64,000 nt of DNA, taken from assembly GCF_002075885.1 (NCBI RefSeq), contig NZ_MDET01000019.1, positions 1 to 64,000 on the forward strand. Reading direction: 5' to 3'. A model generated the notes under the pieces. It did no database searches and was not told where the DNA came from. It saw only the letters and a program-made list of their open reading frames with translations. Below are positions 9,020 through 22,165 of the stretch, in pieces. The DNA comes from Manganibacter manganicus (GTDB taxonomy: Bacteria > Pseudomonadota > Alphaproteobacteria > Rhizobiales > Rhizobiaceae). Both the position numbers and the translations under genes were made by a program. Position 1 is the first letter of the stretch, and each line of letters opens with the position of its first letter.

Positions 9020-10093
9020 ATGAGCGACGACGCAACCGGATCGGCTCTGGCGGAACGGGGACTCTCTGGCGAGGACCAGGCAGCCAGTTTCGAAGAGGAG
9101 CGGCGTTCGGGGTTGCGCTGGGTGCAGCGTTTCCTGCATGAATATCCAACCGCTGTTCCCTTCATCGTGCTTGTCGTTGGCGTGCTGATCTTCTCGGTCG
9201 TGGTGGGCGGCCGGTTCTTCGCGCCCTTCAACCTGTCGCTGGTGCTTCAGCAGGTCACCATCATAGCGGTGCTCGGCATCGCGCAGACGCTGGTGATCCT
9301 AACCGCGGGTATCGACTTGTCGGTCGGGGCGATCATGGTGCTGTCCTCCATCGTCATGGGGCGTATGGCCGTCGTCTGGGGGCTCCCGCCCGAAATCAGC
9401 TTCGTGTGCGGCCTGGCGGCAGGCACTGTCTGCGGCTTCATCAACGGCGTGCTGGTCGCTCAGATCAAGCTGCCGCCCTTCATCGTGACATTGGGCACAT
9501 GGAGCATTTTTGGCTCCATGGTCATCTTCGTCTCGAATTCCGAGACGATCCGCGCGCAGGATATCGAGTCGGCCGCGCCAATCCTGCAATGGCTCGGCCA
9601 TACCATCCGGCTGAGCGGTGGAGCGGTCCTGACCTATGGCGCTATCGCACTTATCATCATTTCGGTGATCGTCTGGTATATGCTGAACCGCACGGCCTTC
9701 GGCCGTCATGTCTATGCAACCGGCGATGATCCGGAGGCTGCGCGGCTTGCCGGCATCAATACCGCGCGCACGCTGATTGCCGTCTATACGCTGGCAGGCT
9801 TCATCTGCGCGCTGGCGAGTTGGGTATTGATAGGCCGCATAGGCGCAGCAAGTCCTCTCGGCAATCAGACCGCCAATCTCGACGCCATCACGGCCGTTGT
9901 CATCGGTGGCACATCGCTGTTCGGCGGTCGCGGCTCTCTCGTCGGCACGCTGATCGGGGCGCTGATCGTCGGCGTCTTCCGCAACGGCCTGGCGCTCGCC
10001 GGCTTTGCATCTCTCTGGCAGGAATTCACCGTCGGCATTCTCATCATTCTGGCCGTAACCATCGACCAGTGGATCAGGAAATTATCGGCATGA
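9020..10093 (+). CDS. frcC: Fructose ABC transporter, permease
   Basis: The product (357 residues) is a BPD_transp_2-family inner-membrane permease of the RbsC type. A hydrophilic N-terminus of about 45 residues is followed by many hydrophobic segments. Conserved permease stretches are VLGIAQTLVILTAGIDLSVGA, LPPFIVTLGT, GRHVYATGDDPEAARLAGI and VIGGTSLFGGRGSLVGTLIGALIVGV. It forms the membrane channel for FrcB-delivered fructose and pairs with the single-cassette ATPase FrcA, whose start overlaps its stop by 4 bp. The hydrophilic leader is longer than in RbsC. Confidence 0.92.
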   Translation: MSDDATGSALAERGLSGEDQAASFEEERRSGLRWVQRFLHEYPTAVPFIVLVVGVLIFSVVVGGRFFAPFNLSLVLQQVTIIAVLGIAQTLVILTAGIDLSVGAIMVLSSIVMGRMAVVWGLPPEISFVCGLAAGTVCGFINGVLVAQIKLPPFIVTLGTWSIFGSMVIFVSNSETIRAQDIESAAPILQWLGHTIRLSGGAVLTYGAIALIIISVIVWYMLNRTAFGRHVYATGDDPEAARLAGINTARTLIAVYTLAGFICALASWVLIGRIGAASPLGNQTANLDAITAVVIGGTSLFGGRGSLVGTLIGALIVGVFRNGLALAGFASLWQEFTVGILIILAVTIDQWIRKLSA

Positions 10094-10875
10094 GCACGAC
10101 AACGCCAATCCTCGAAGCAAAAGGTCTTTCCAAACGCTATGGGCGTGTCGTGGCATTGGATAATACCGATTTCGACCTGATGCCGAACGAGATCCTGGCG
10201 GTCATCGGCGACAATGGCGCCGGCAAATCGACGCTTATCAAGGCGCTGTGCGGTGCTGTCATTCCCGATAGCGGCCAGATATTCCTTGACGGCAAGCAGG
10301 TACATTTCCGCTCGCCCATGGAGGCGCGCATGGCTGGCATCGAGACGGTCTATCAGAACCTCGCTCTGTCGCCGGCGCTCTCCATTGCCGACAATCTGTT
10401 CCTTGGTCGCGAATTGCGCAAACCGGGCTGGACGGGGCAGGTGCTGCGCCGTCTCGACCGGGCGCGCATGGCCAAGCTTGCCAGAGAAAAACTGTCCGAA
10501 CTCGGCTTGATGACCATCCAGAACATCAACCAGTCGGTCGAGACACTTTCAGGCGGCCAGCGGCAGGGCGTGGCGGTGGCGCGCGCCGCCGCATTCGGTA
10601 GTCGCGTCGTCATCATGGACGAGCCGACGGCAGCACTTGGCGTCAAGGAAAGCCGGCGCGTGCTGGAACTGATGCAGGACGTCAAAAGGCGCGGCCTGCC
10701 GATCGTGCTGATCTCGCACAACATGCCGCATGTGTTCGAAGTGGCCGATCGCATCCACATTCACCGGTTGGGCCGTCGGCTGACCGTTATCGACCCAAAG
10801 CAATATACCATGTCCGACGCCGTGGCTTTCATGACCGGGGCCAAGGAACCCCCGGCACAGCCCATGGCGGCTTGA
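10090..10875 (+). CDS. frcA: Fructose ABC transporter, ATP-binding protein
   Basis: A single ABC cassette of 261 residues: Walker A GDNGAGKST (40-48), Q-loop region VYQNL, signature LSGGQ (153-157) and Walker B VVIMDEP with Asp177/Glu178. The H-loop is ISHNMPH. Most sugar permeases of this class use a two-cassette ATPase (RbsA, MglA), whereas FrcA has one, which supports the frc assignment together with the flanking genes. It starts inside the frcC stop (ATGA), a sign of translational coupling. No kinase gene follows. The next gene is glgP, 135 bp on. Confidence 0.92.
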   Translation: MSTTTPILEAKGLSKRYGRVVALDNTDFDLMPNEILAVIGDNGAGKSTLIKALCGAVIPDSGQIFLDGKQVHFRSPMEARMAGIETVYQNLALSPALSIADNLFLGRELRKPGWTGQVLRRLDRARMAKLAREKLSELGLMTIQNINQSVETLSGGQRQGVAVARAAAFGSRVVIMDEPTAALGVKESRRVLELMQDVKRRGLPIVLISHNMPHVFEVADRIHIHRLGRRLTVIDPKQYTMSDAVAFMTGAKEPPAQPMAA

Positions 10876-11010
10876 AAGCGCCGAATTTTCCCGTCAAACG
10901 AACGGAAATGGACTAAATCGATTGAAAATCGTGTCATTCAGCGCCATGAAAAAGCGGAATGATGGGATGATGAACATCCCCGCGATACCAAAAGGCAGCC
11001 GAGATCACAC

Positions 11011-13470
11011 GTGCAATCCCGCTCCATTCAGCCACTTCCGGAAAATCCGGAACCTCAACGCCTCGCGGATGAAATTTTGCAGGCATTGCGCTACCGCTTG
11101 GGCAAGGACACCACTGTCGCCACCCCGCATGACTGGCTGACCGCCTCCATCAAGGTGGTGCGCGACCGCATCATCGACCACTGGATGAAGGGGACCAAGG
11201 AGACCTACGAGCAGCAGGAAAAGCGGGTCTACTATTTGTCGCTGGAATTCCTGATCGGCCGCCTGATGCGCGATGCCTTCTGCAATCTCGGATTGATGGA
11301 GGCGATGCGTGAAGCGCTCGCGTCGCTCGATGTCGATATCGACCTGATCGCCAGGCTTGAACCGGACGCGGCACTCGGCAATGGCGGTCTTGGCCGGTTG
11401 GCCGCCTGCTTCATGGAATCTATGGCTACGCTCGACATTCCCGCCCATGGCTACGGCATCCGCTACGTCAACGGCATGTTTCGGCAGGAAATCCAGGACG
11501 GTTGGCAGGTGGAACTGCCGGAAACCTGGCTTGACCATGGAAATCCGTGGGAGTTCGAGCGCCGTGAGCGCTCCTTCGAGGTGGGATTCTGTGGTTTCGT
11601 CGAATCGCCGTCTGATGGCGAGGGCGACGCGCCCGGCCGTCATATCTGGAAGCCGACGGAGCGTGTCCTGGCGGTGGCCTACGATACGCCGGTGGTCGGT
11701 TGGCGTGCCAATCGCGTCAATACGCTGAGGCTCTGGTCCGGCATGCCGGTCGATCCGATTCTGCTCGACAAATTCAACGCCGGCGATCATATCGGCGCGC
11801 TGGCCGAGAGCAACAAGGCCGATGCGTTGTCGCGCGTGCTCTACCCTGCCGATTCCCATCAGGCGGGACAGGAACTCAGGCTGCGGCAGGAATATTTCTT
11901 CTCCTCGGCCTCGCTGCAGGACATTTTGCAGCGGCATGTGAGCCAGTATGGCGAAATCGCCTCCCTCCCGGACAAGGCGGCAATCCATCTCAATGACACG
12001 CACCCGGCTGTGGCCGTGCCGGAACTGATGCGGCTTTTGATGGACGAGCATGACATGCCGTTCGCGCTGGCATGGGACATGACCCGCCGCACCTTCGCCT
12101 ACACCAATCACACATTGTTGCCCGAGGCGCTGGAAAGCTGGCCGGTGCCGTTGTTCGAACGGCTTTTGCCGCGCCATATGCAGATCGTCTATGCCATCAA
12201 TGCGGCTGTGCTGCTTGAAGCGCGGCAAGGCGGGCATTTCAACGATCAGCAGATTGCCAACATTTCGCTGATCCAGGAAAACGGCGAACGCCGCCTGCGC
12301 ATGGGCAATCTCGCCTTTGTCGGCTCGCATTCGGTCAACGGCGTCTCGATGTTGCATACGGAACTGATGAAGGAGACGGTCTTTGCCGACCTGCATCGGC
12401 TCTATCCGGACCGTATCAACAACAAGACCAACGGGATTACGCCGCGCCGCTGGCTGCTTCAGTGCAATCCCGGGCTGACGACGCTTGCGCGCGAGGCGAT
12501 CGGTGATGCCTTCCTTGACGACATCGCGGCGATCCGCGCGCTCGATCCGTTGGCCGACGACGCTACGTTCCGTGAGAAATTTGCGGCGGTCAAACGGCAG
12601 AACAAGGAGCGCCTCGCCCGTCTCGTTGCTGAACGATTGGGCATCAGGATAGACCCTGCCGCCCTGTTCGACGTTCAGATCAAGCGCATTCACGAATACA
12701 AGCGGCAGTTGCTCAACATTTTGGAGGCCGTGGCGCTCTACGACCAGATCCGGTCGCACCCCGAACGCGATTGGGTGCCGCGCGTGAAGTTTCTGGGCGG
12801 CAAGGCTGCGCCCAGCTATCACAATGCCAAACTCATCATCAAACTTGCGAATGATGTGGCCAGGGTCGTCAATCGCGATCCTGCGGTGCGCGGCCTTTTG
12901 AAGATCGTCTTCGTGCCGAACTATAATGTCAGCGCCGCTGAAATCCTGATCCCTGCCGCCGACCTGTCAGAGCAGATTTCCACTGCCGGAATGGAGGCGT
13001 CCGGCACGGGCAACATGAAGTTTGCGCTTAACGGTGCGCTGACCATCGGCACTCTGGACGGCGCCAATGTCGAAATCAGGGAGCATGTCGGGCCGGAAAA
13101 CATCTTTATCTTCGGCCTGACCGCCGATGAAGTGGCCGAGCGGCGCAAGGGCGACGCCCAGTCGCGCGCAACCATCGAAGGCTCGCGTGAGTTGTCTCAG
13201 GCGATCGCGGCTGTTTCGTCCGGCGTATTTTCGCCGGACGATCCGTCACGTTATCGCGAGTTGATGAATGGGCTTTATCAGCATGACTGGTTCATGGTCG
13301 CCGCTGATTTCGAAGCTTATGCCGCTGCACAGCGCGACGTCGACGCCAAATGGCGTGACAGCGCGGCGTGGTATGCAAGCGCCGTCCGCAATGTGGCGCG
13401 GGTTGGCTGGTTCTCCTCCGACCGCACGATCCGCGAATATGCGAAAGACATCTGGAACGTGCCGGTTTGA
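11011..13470 (+). CDS. glgP: Glycogen phosphorylase
   Basis: The product (819 residues) is a GT35 phosphorylase that releases glucose-1-phosphate from glycogen alpha-1,4 ends. Landmarks are YYLSLEFLIGRL, ALGNGGLGRLAACFMES, THDW-type start residues and KRIHEYKRQLLN. The PLP site is EASGTGNMKFALNGALTIGT. The likely start is GTG 11011, because the conserved block ...EILQALRYRLGKD begins shortly after. No in-frame ATG upstream gives a better match. It opens the glycogen operon. Phosphorylase and synthesis enzymes encoded together mean glycogen can be made and mobilised from the same transcript. Confidence 0.94.
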   Translation: MQSRSIQPLPENPEPQRLADEILQALRYRLGKDTTVATPHDWLTASIKVVRDRIIDHWMKGTKETYEQQEKRVYYLSLEFLIGRLMRDAFCNLGLMEAMREALASLDVDIDLIARLEPDAALGNGGLGRLAACFMESMATLDIPAHGYGIRYVNGMFRQEIQDGWQVELPETWLDHGNPWEFERRERSFEVGFCGFVESPSDGEGDAPGRHIWKPTERVLAVAYDTPVVGWRANRVNTLRLWSGMPVDPILLDKFNAGDHIGALAESNKADALSRVLYPADSHQAGQELRLRQEYFFSSASLQDILQRHVSQYGEIASLPDKAAIHLNDTHPAVAVPELMRLLMDEHDMPFALAWDMTRRTFAYTNHTLLPEALESWPVPLFERLLPRHMQIVYAINAAVLLEARQGGHFNDQQIANISLIQENGERRLRMGNLAFVGSHSVNGVSMLHTELMKETVFADLHRLYPDRINNKTNGITPRRWLLQCNPGLTTLAREAIGDAFLDDIAAIRALDPLADDATFREKFAAVKRQNKERLARLVAERLGIRIDPAALFDVQIKRIHEYKRQLLNILEAVALYDQIRSHPERDWVPRVKFLGGKAAPSYHNAKLIIKLANDVARVVNRDPAVRGLLKIVFVPNYNVSAAEILIPAADLSEQISTAGMEASGTGNMKFALNGALTIGTLDGANVEIREHVGPENIFIFGLTADEVAERRKGDAQSRATIEGSRELSQAIAAVSSGVFSPDDPSRYRELMNGLYQHDWFMVAADFEAYAAAQRDVDAKWRDSAAWYASAVRNVARVGWFSSDRTIREYAKDIWNVPV

Positions 13471-13520
13471 TGTGATTGCATGAGGATGGAAATGCCGCCC
13501 GATGGGAGAGGAGGAGCCGC

Positions 13521-15734
13521 TTGACGAAAAAGCCGCGTGCGATCGCTGCGGACGTCCGGCCCGAAGGTCTGGCGACGCATGAAGATATCGTCGCAATCGT
13601 CAACGGCACGCACCGTAATCCCTTTGCTATTCTGGGCATGCAGCAGGCTGGTGCCGGTTTTGTCGCCCGTTGCTTCGTCCCGCATGCCGAGGCAGTCACC
13701 GCCTACACGCTTGCCGGCAAGAAGGCCGGCGAACTCGCCCGCCGTGCCGATGCAGGTTTTTTCGAGGGCAGGCTGTCCATCCGCAAACGCCAGCCGCTAC
13801 GGTACCATGCAAGCAATGCCGGCGGCGACTGGTGGCTGGCCGATCCCTATTCCTTCGGCCCGGTGCTGGGCCCGATGGACGACTACTACATCGCCGAAGG
13901 TTCGCACCTGCGGCTTTTCGACAAGCTCGGCGCCCATCTGATCAACCATGAGGGCGTGAATGGAACCCATTTTGCCGTCTGGGCGCCCAATGCCAAGCGG
14001 GTATCCGTGGTGGGGGATTTCAACGAATGGGACGGCCGCCGTCATCCCATGCGTTTCAGGCAGGATACCGGTATCTGGGAAATCTTCCTGCCCGATGTCG
14101 GCGCGGACCGAGCCTATAAATACGAGGTGATAGGGGCGGGCGGGATACGCCTGCCGCTCAAGGCCGATCCTTTCGCGTTCCGGTCGGAGTTGAGACCGGC
14201 GACGGCCTCCGTCACGGCGGCCGCTTTGGCGCACGAATGGGGCGATGCCGTACATCGCGACTTCTGGAAAAGCGCCGATGCGCGGCGCCAGCCGGTCGCG
14301 ATCTACGAGGTCCATGCCGGTTCATGGCAGCGGCATGACGACGGCTCGTTCCTTGCCTGGGACGAACTGGCCGAGCGGTTGATCCCCTACGTGATCGATA
14401 TGGGCTTCACCCATATCGAATTCCTGCCGATCTCCGAATATCCCTATGACCCGTCCTGGGGCTATCAGACCACCGGGCTTTATGCGCCGACGGCCCGTTT
14501 CGGCGACCCCGAAGGCTTCGCCCGCTTTGTCGATGGTGCCCACCGTGCCGGTATCGGCGTCATCCTCGACTGGGTGCCGGCGCATTTCCCGGTCGATGAA
14601 CATGGGTTGATCCGCTTCGACGGCACGGCCCTTTACGAGCACGCCGACAGCCGCAAGGGTTTTCACCCGGATTGGAACACCGCCATCTACAATTTCGGCC
14701 GCCGCGAGGTCGTCTCCTTCCTGGTCAACAACGCGCTCTATTGGGCCGAGAAATACCATGTCGACGGGCTGCGCGTGGATGCGGTCGCTTCCATGCTCTA
14801 CCTCGATTATTCGCGAAAAGCGGGCGAATGGCTGCCCAACGAAAAGGGCGGACGTGAGAACCTCGAGGCCGTCGCCTTCCTGCAGAAGATGAACAAGGAG
14901 CTTTACGGCCATCATCCCGGCGTCATGACGATTGCCGAGGAATCGACCTCATGGCCCAAGGTCTCGCAGCCCGTGCACGAGGGCGGGCTCGGTTTCGGCT
15001 TCAAGTGGAATATGGGGTTTATGCACGATACGCTGGCTTACTTTGCCCGCGAGCCCGTCCACCGCAAGCACCATCACGACGAACTGACCTTCGGTCTGAT
15101 GTACGCGTTTTCCGAGAATTTCGTGTTGCCGCTTTCCCATGACGAGGTGGTGCACGGCAAGGGCTCGCTGATTGCCAAGATGGCCGGCGACGACTGGCAG
15201 AAATTTGCGACCCTGCGCGCATATTACGCCTTCATGTGGGGCTATCCCGGCAAGAAACTGCTGTTCATGGGGCAGGAGTTCGCGCAACGGCGCGAGTGGA
15301 GCGAGGATAGAACGCTTGACTGGAATATGCTCGACCATGCGCCGCATCGCGGCGTGCGGGATGTGGTGCGCGACCTCAACACTCTTTATCGTTCGCGCCC
15401 GGCGCTGCATGCCCGCGACTGCGAGCCGGAGGGTTTTTCGTGGTTGATCGTGGACGACAGGCAGAATTCGGTTTTCGCCTGGCTGCGCATGGCGCCAGCG
15501 GCTAATTCGATTGCCGTGATATGCAATTTCACACCGGTGCCGCGGGAAGACTATCGCGTGCCGTTGCCGCATACCGGCCGCTGGCAGGAGATCATCAATA
15601 CTGACGCTGCCGACTATGGCGGCTCGGGCGAAGGCAATGGCGGGTTCGTCGAAGCATGCGAAGAGAATGGCAAGGCCGTGGCTACGATGCTTTTGCCGCC
15701 GCTCGCTACGATTATGCTGGAATTCGTCGCGTAA
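13521..15734 (+). CDS. glgB: 1,4-alpha-glucan branching enzyme
   Basis: GH13 branching enzyme, 737 residues, with an N-terminal CBM48 region (FAVWAPNAKRVSVVGDFNEWDGR) and the catalytic barrel. Catalytic motifs are DGLRVDAVASMLYLDYSR (nucleophile Asp), TIAEESTSWP (acid/base Glu) and LSHDEVVHGKGSL. It makes the alpha-1,6 branches of glycogen. A TTG start at 13521 follows the purine block GGAGAGGAGGAG (13504-13515). The frame is open up to 13476 but those codons contain the ribosome site. The length with the TTG start agrees with rhizobial GlgB. Confidence 0.93.
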   Translation: MTKKPRAIAADVRPEGLATHEDIVAIVNGTHRNPFAILGMQQAGAGFVARCFVPHAEAVTAYTLAGKKAGELARRADAGFFEGRLSIRKRQPLRYHASNAGGDWWLADPYSFGPVLGPMDDYYIAEGSHLRLFDKLGAHLINHEGVNGTHFAVWAPNAKRVSVVGDFNEWDGRRHPMRFRQDTGIWEIFLPDVGADRAYKYEVIGAGGIRLPLKADPFAFRSELRPATASVTAAALAHEWGDAVHRDFWKSADARRQPVAIYEVHAGSWQRHDDGSFLAWDELAERLIPYVIDMGFTHIEFLPISEYPYDPSWGYQTTGLYAPTARFGDPEGFARFVDGAHRAGIGVILDWVPAHFPVDEHGLIRFDGTALYEHADSRKGFHPDWNTAIYNFGRREVVSFLVNNALYWAEKYHVDGLRVDAVASMLYLDYSRKAGEWLPNEKGGRENLEAVAFLQKMNKELYGHHPGVMTIAEESTSWPKVSQPVHEGGLGFGFKWNMGFMHDTLAYFAREPVHRKHHHDELTFGLMYAFSENFVLPLSHDEVVHGKGSLIAKMAGDDWQKFATLRAYYAFMWGYPGKKLLFMGQEFAQRREWSEDRTLDWNMLDHAPHRGVRDVVRDLNTLYRSRPALHARDCEPEGFSWLIVDDRQNSVFAWLRMAPAANSIAVICNFTPVPREDYRVPLPHTGRWQEIINTDAADYGGSGEGNGGFVEACEENGKAVATMLLPPLATIMLEFVA

Positions 15735-15761
15735 TGAGTGACGTTTCGTTGGGAGGCTGAA

Positions 15762-17027
15762 ATGTTGGATCCAAGAAGAACCCAGCCGCTGGCGCGCGAC
15801 GCGATGGCCTATGTTCTGGCCGGCGGGCGTGGCAGCCGCCTGAAGGAACTGACCGATCGCCGCGCCAAGCCTGCGGTCTATTTCGGCGGCAAGACCCGCA
15901 TCATCGATTTCGCGCTGTCCAATGCGCTGAACTCAGGTATCCGCCGTCTCGGCGTCGCCACCCAGTACAAGGCGCATTCGCTGATCCGGCATTTGCAACG
16001 GGGTTGGGGTTTCTTGCGGCCGGAGCGCAATGAAAGCTTCGATATCCTGCCGGCCAGCCAGCGCGTTTCAGAAACGCAATGGTATGAAGGCACTGCCGAC
16101 GCCGTTTACCAGAACATCGATATCATCGAGAGCTATGGTCCCGAATATATGGTGATCCTGGCCGGCGACCACATCTACAAGATGGACTACGAGTTGATGC
16201 TGCGCCAGCATGTCGATGCCAATGCAGACGTCACCGTTGGTTGTCTCGAAGTGCCGCGCATGGAGGCAAGCGGCTTCGGCGTCATGCATGTCGACAAGAA
16301 GGACAACATCATCTCCTTCATCGAGAAACCGGCCGATCCGCCGGGCATGCCCGACAAGCCCGATTTCGCCCTGGCCTCGATGGGCATCTATGTCTTCAGG
16401 ACCAAATTCCTGATGGATCTTCTGCGCAAGGATGCCGCCACCCCCGATTCCAGCCGCGACTTCGGCAAGGATATCATTCCTGACGTGGTCAAGAACGGCA
16501 AGGCGATCGCGCATCGCTTCGGCAAGTCCTGCGTGCGCTCGTCTCAGGAGGCAAAGCCCTATTGGCGCGATGTCGGCACGGTCGATGCCTATTGGGAGGC
16601 CAATATCGATCTCACCGATGTGACCCCCGAACTCGACCTTTACGATCGCGACTGGCCGATCTGGACCTATGCCGAATTGCGGCCGCCGGCAAAGTTCGTG
16701 CACGATCTGGAAGGGCGCCGGGGCGAGGCCATTTCTTCTCTGGTTTCGGGCGATTGCATTGTCTCCGGAGCCTCATTACGCCGCAGCCTGATCTTTACCG
16801 GCGCACGCATCAATTCCTATTCGCGGCTGGAAGAGGTGGTGATGCTTCCCGATTGCCATATCGGCCGTAACACCCGGCTGAAACGCGTGGTGCTCGACCA
16901 CGGTGTTCATGTCCCGGAAGGGCTGGTGGTGGGCGAAGATCCGAAACTGGATGCCAAACGCTTTCGCGTTTCGGAAAAAGGCATTTGCCTCATCACCCAG
17001 CAGATGATCGACCGGCTGGGGGCCTGA
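15762..17027 (+). CDS. glgC: Glucose-1-phosphate adenylyltransferase (ADP-glucose pyrophosphorylase)
   Basis: The product (421 residues) makes ADP-glucose, the committed precursor for glycogen. The N-terminal nucleotidyltransferase domain shows [48 protein letters not shown] and [16 protein letters not shown]-terminal left-handed beta-helix follows ([15 protein letters not shown]..., [18 protein letters not shown]). The start ATG 15762 has GGGAGG at 15751-15756. The frame is open to 15738 without family features. In this enzyme class, regulation is by fructose-6-phosphate and pyruvate type effectors, which would tie glycogen synthesis to the fructose genes upstream. That link is inferred. Confidence 0.95.
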   Translation: MLDPRRTQPLARDAMAYVLAGGRGSRLKELTDRRAKPAVYFGGKTRIIDFALSNALNSGIRRLGVATQYKAHSLIRHLQRGWGFLRPERNESFDILPASQRVSETQWYEGTADAVYQNIDIIESYGPEYMVILAGDHIYKMDYELMLRQHVDANADVTVGCLEVPRMEASGFGVMHVDKKDNIISFIEKPADPPGMPDKPDFALASMGIYVFRTKFLMDLLRKDAATPDSSRDFGKDIIPDVVKNGKAIAHRFGKSCVRSSQEAKPYWRDVGTVDAYWEANIDLTDVTPELDLYDRDWPIWTYAELRPPAKFVHDLEGRRGEAISSLVSGDCIVSGASLRRSLIFTGARINSYSRLEEVVMLPDCHIGRNTRLKRVVLDHGVHVPEGLVVGEDPKLDAKRFRVSEKGICLITQQMIDRLGA

Positions 17028-17032
17028 CCTGA

Positions 17033-20109
<3,077 letters not shown>

Positions 20110-20161
20110 GGGGTGAGCCGGCATCTGTCCCACCCGTGAAGAACGGCGAGGCGGGCTGTAG

Positions 20162-22165
20162 ATGACGACTCTTGGCGCTTCCATCGTACGTGGAGGCGTT
20201 CGCTTCGCCGCTTGGTCTGGCACGGCCAGCCGCCTCTGGGTCAGCCTGTTCGACGAAAATGGGGACCGCGAGATCGAGCGGCTTTTGCTTGAGCAGCAAG
20301 GCGATGGCATCCATGCGCTGACGGTCAAAGACCGTGGCGCCGGATCACGCTACGGCCTGCGCGCCGATGGCGATTATGCACCGGGGCAGGGGCTTTGGTT
20401 CGATCCTGATAAATTGCTGGTCGATCCCTATGCGCTCGCCATCGACCGGCCCTACATTTACGACGAACGGCTTGCCGCCCGACGCGGCGAAGGCGGCGAT
20501 ACCGCACCTTTGATGCCGAAGGCGATCGTGCAGCACTTGCCGCAACCGCCCGCTCGGCAGCCTCCACGCTTCCTGCCCGGCGGATTGATCTATGAGATCG
20601 CCGTGCGCAGCTTTTCCATGCGTCACCCCGATATTCCGGAACTGGATCGCGGTACGCTGCGTGCATTGGCACATCCAGTAATCATCGATCATTTGAAAGG
20701 GATTGGCGTTTCGGCCGTGGAACTGATGCCACTCACTGCCTGGATCGATGAACGGCATCTGCCGCCGCTCGGCTTACGCAATGCGTGGGGCTACAACCCC
20801 GTGACCTTCATGGCGCTGGACCCGCGCCTCGCGCCGGGCGGGCTGGCGGATCTGCGCAATGTTGTCGATGTCCTGCATAAAGCCGGCATCGCCACCATTC
20901 TCGATCTCGTCTTCAATCATACCGGCGAGAGCGACGAACTCGGTCCGACGCTCTCGCTGCGCGGGCTGGATAGCCGCGCCTATTATCGCCATGATGAACT
21001 CGGTCAACTGGTCAACGATACCGGCACCGGCAACACGCTGGCTTGCGATCATCCGGCCGTACAAGAGTTTATCCTCGATAGCCTGCGCCACTTCGTTATT
21101 CATGCCGGCGTGGATGGCTTTCGCTTTGATCTTGCACCAGTTTTGGGTCGTGTCGACGGGGTTTTCGATGCCGATGCGCCGCTGTTTGCGGCCATGCGCG
21201 CCGATCCGGTTCTTTCCGACCGCGTATTGATTGCCGAGCCATGGGATATTGGCCCGCACGGCTATCAACTTGGGTGTTTCTCCCCGCCGTTTCTGGAATG
21301 GAACGACAAATATCGCGACGATCTGCGCCGCTTCTGGCGCGGCGATATGGGCATGGTGGGAACGCTTGCCACACGTCTTGCCGGTTCATCCGACATATTC
21401 GGTCGCATTGGCGTGCGGCAAAGTCGCACCGTCAATTTCATCGCCGCGCATGACGGCATGACGCTGGCCGACCTGTCGCGTTACGAACGCAAGCATAACG
21501 AGGCCAATGGCGAGAAGAACCGCGATGGCCACAATGAGAACCTGTCATGGAACAATGGCATCGAAGGGGAAACGACCGATGCCAAGGTCAACGCCCAGCG
21601 TGTTATCGATAGCCGCGCCTTGCTGGCGACCCTGTTTGCCTCGCGCGGCACGATCCTGCTCACCGCCGGCGACGAATTTGGCCGAACCCAGCGCGGCAAC
21701 AACAATGCCTATGCACAGGATAACGGCACCACATGGCTGGATTGGTCTGGACGCGACCGAGCGCTGGAAGCCCATGTGATCGCGCTTTCCGGCTTGCGGC
21801 AACGGATGCAGGCCCTGTCGGAAACGGCCTTCCTTTCCGGAGAGCCGCCGCCCGGTGAGGATTATCCGGACGTTGCGTGGTTCACCGAAACCGGCATGCC
21901 GATGGACGAGGCAGCATGGAACGATTTGGAGCGGCGCCGTCTCGTCATGGTGCTGGCGCATGGAACGGAAGCGGGTAGTAGATTGGCCGTGCTGATCAAT
22001 GGCGACCGCCGCGCCTGCCGCTATTCCTTGCCGGAGCGTCGAGGCTGGCATTGGGTTCCGGCACAGGCTGACCGGGTGCAGATTGAATTGACGCCGGACG
22101 CTGATAACCCGCTGCCGGGCCGCAGCGTCGCCTTCATGGTCGAGGAAGAAGATGCAGCACGATAG
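20162..22165 (+). CDS. glgX: Glycogen debranching enzyme
   Basis: GH13 isoamylase-type enzyme, 667 residues, that removes phosphorylase-limit branches. A CBM48-like N-terminus (VRGGVRFAAWSGTASRLWVSLFD) precedes the barrel with NPVTFMALDPRL, DLVFNHTGESDELGPTLS, GFRFDLAPVLG (nucleophile) and IAEPWDIGPHGYQLG (acid/base). These are followed by FIAAHDGMTLADL and the GlgX-typical NEANGEKNRDGHNENLSWN. It starts 52 bp after pgm. Its last 14 bp overlap the next GH13 gene, an unusually tight arrangement. Confidence 0.94.
   Translation: MTTLGASIVRGGVRFAAWSGTASRLWVSLFDENGDREIERLLLEQQGDGIHALTVKDRGAGSRYGLRADGDYAPGQGLWFDPDKLLVDPYALAIDRPYIYDERLAARRGEGGDTAPLMPKAIVQHLPQPPARQPPRFLPGGLIYEIAVRSFSMRHPDIPELDRGTLRALAHPVIIDHLKGIGVSAVELMPLTAWIDERHLPPLGLRNAWGYNPVTFMALDPRLAPGGLADLRNVVDVLHKAGIATILDLVFNHTGESDELGPTLSLRGLDSRAYYRHDELGQLVNDTGTGNTLACDHPAVQEFILDSLRHFVIHAGVDGFRFDLAPVLGRVDGVFDADAPLFAAMRADPVLSDRVLIAEPWDIGPHGYQLGCFSPPFLEWNDKYRDDLRRFWRGDMGMVGTLATRLAGSSDIFGRIGVRQSRTVNFIAAHDGMTLADLSRYERKHNEANGEKNRDGHNENLSWNNGIEGETTDAKVNAQRVIDSRALLATLFASRGTILLTAGDEFGRTQRGNNNAYAQDNGTTWLDWSGRDRALEAHVIALSGLRQRMQALSETAFLSGEPPPGEDYPDVAWFTETGMPMDEAAWNDLERRRLVMVLAHGTEAGSRLAVLINGDRRACRYSLPERRGWHWVPAQADRVQIELTPDADNPLPGRSVAFMVEEEDAAR

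Noticed and set aside
13476-13520. Earlier start of glgB
   Set aside because: These codons contain the purine-rich ribosome site for the TTG at 13521 and have no family resemblance.
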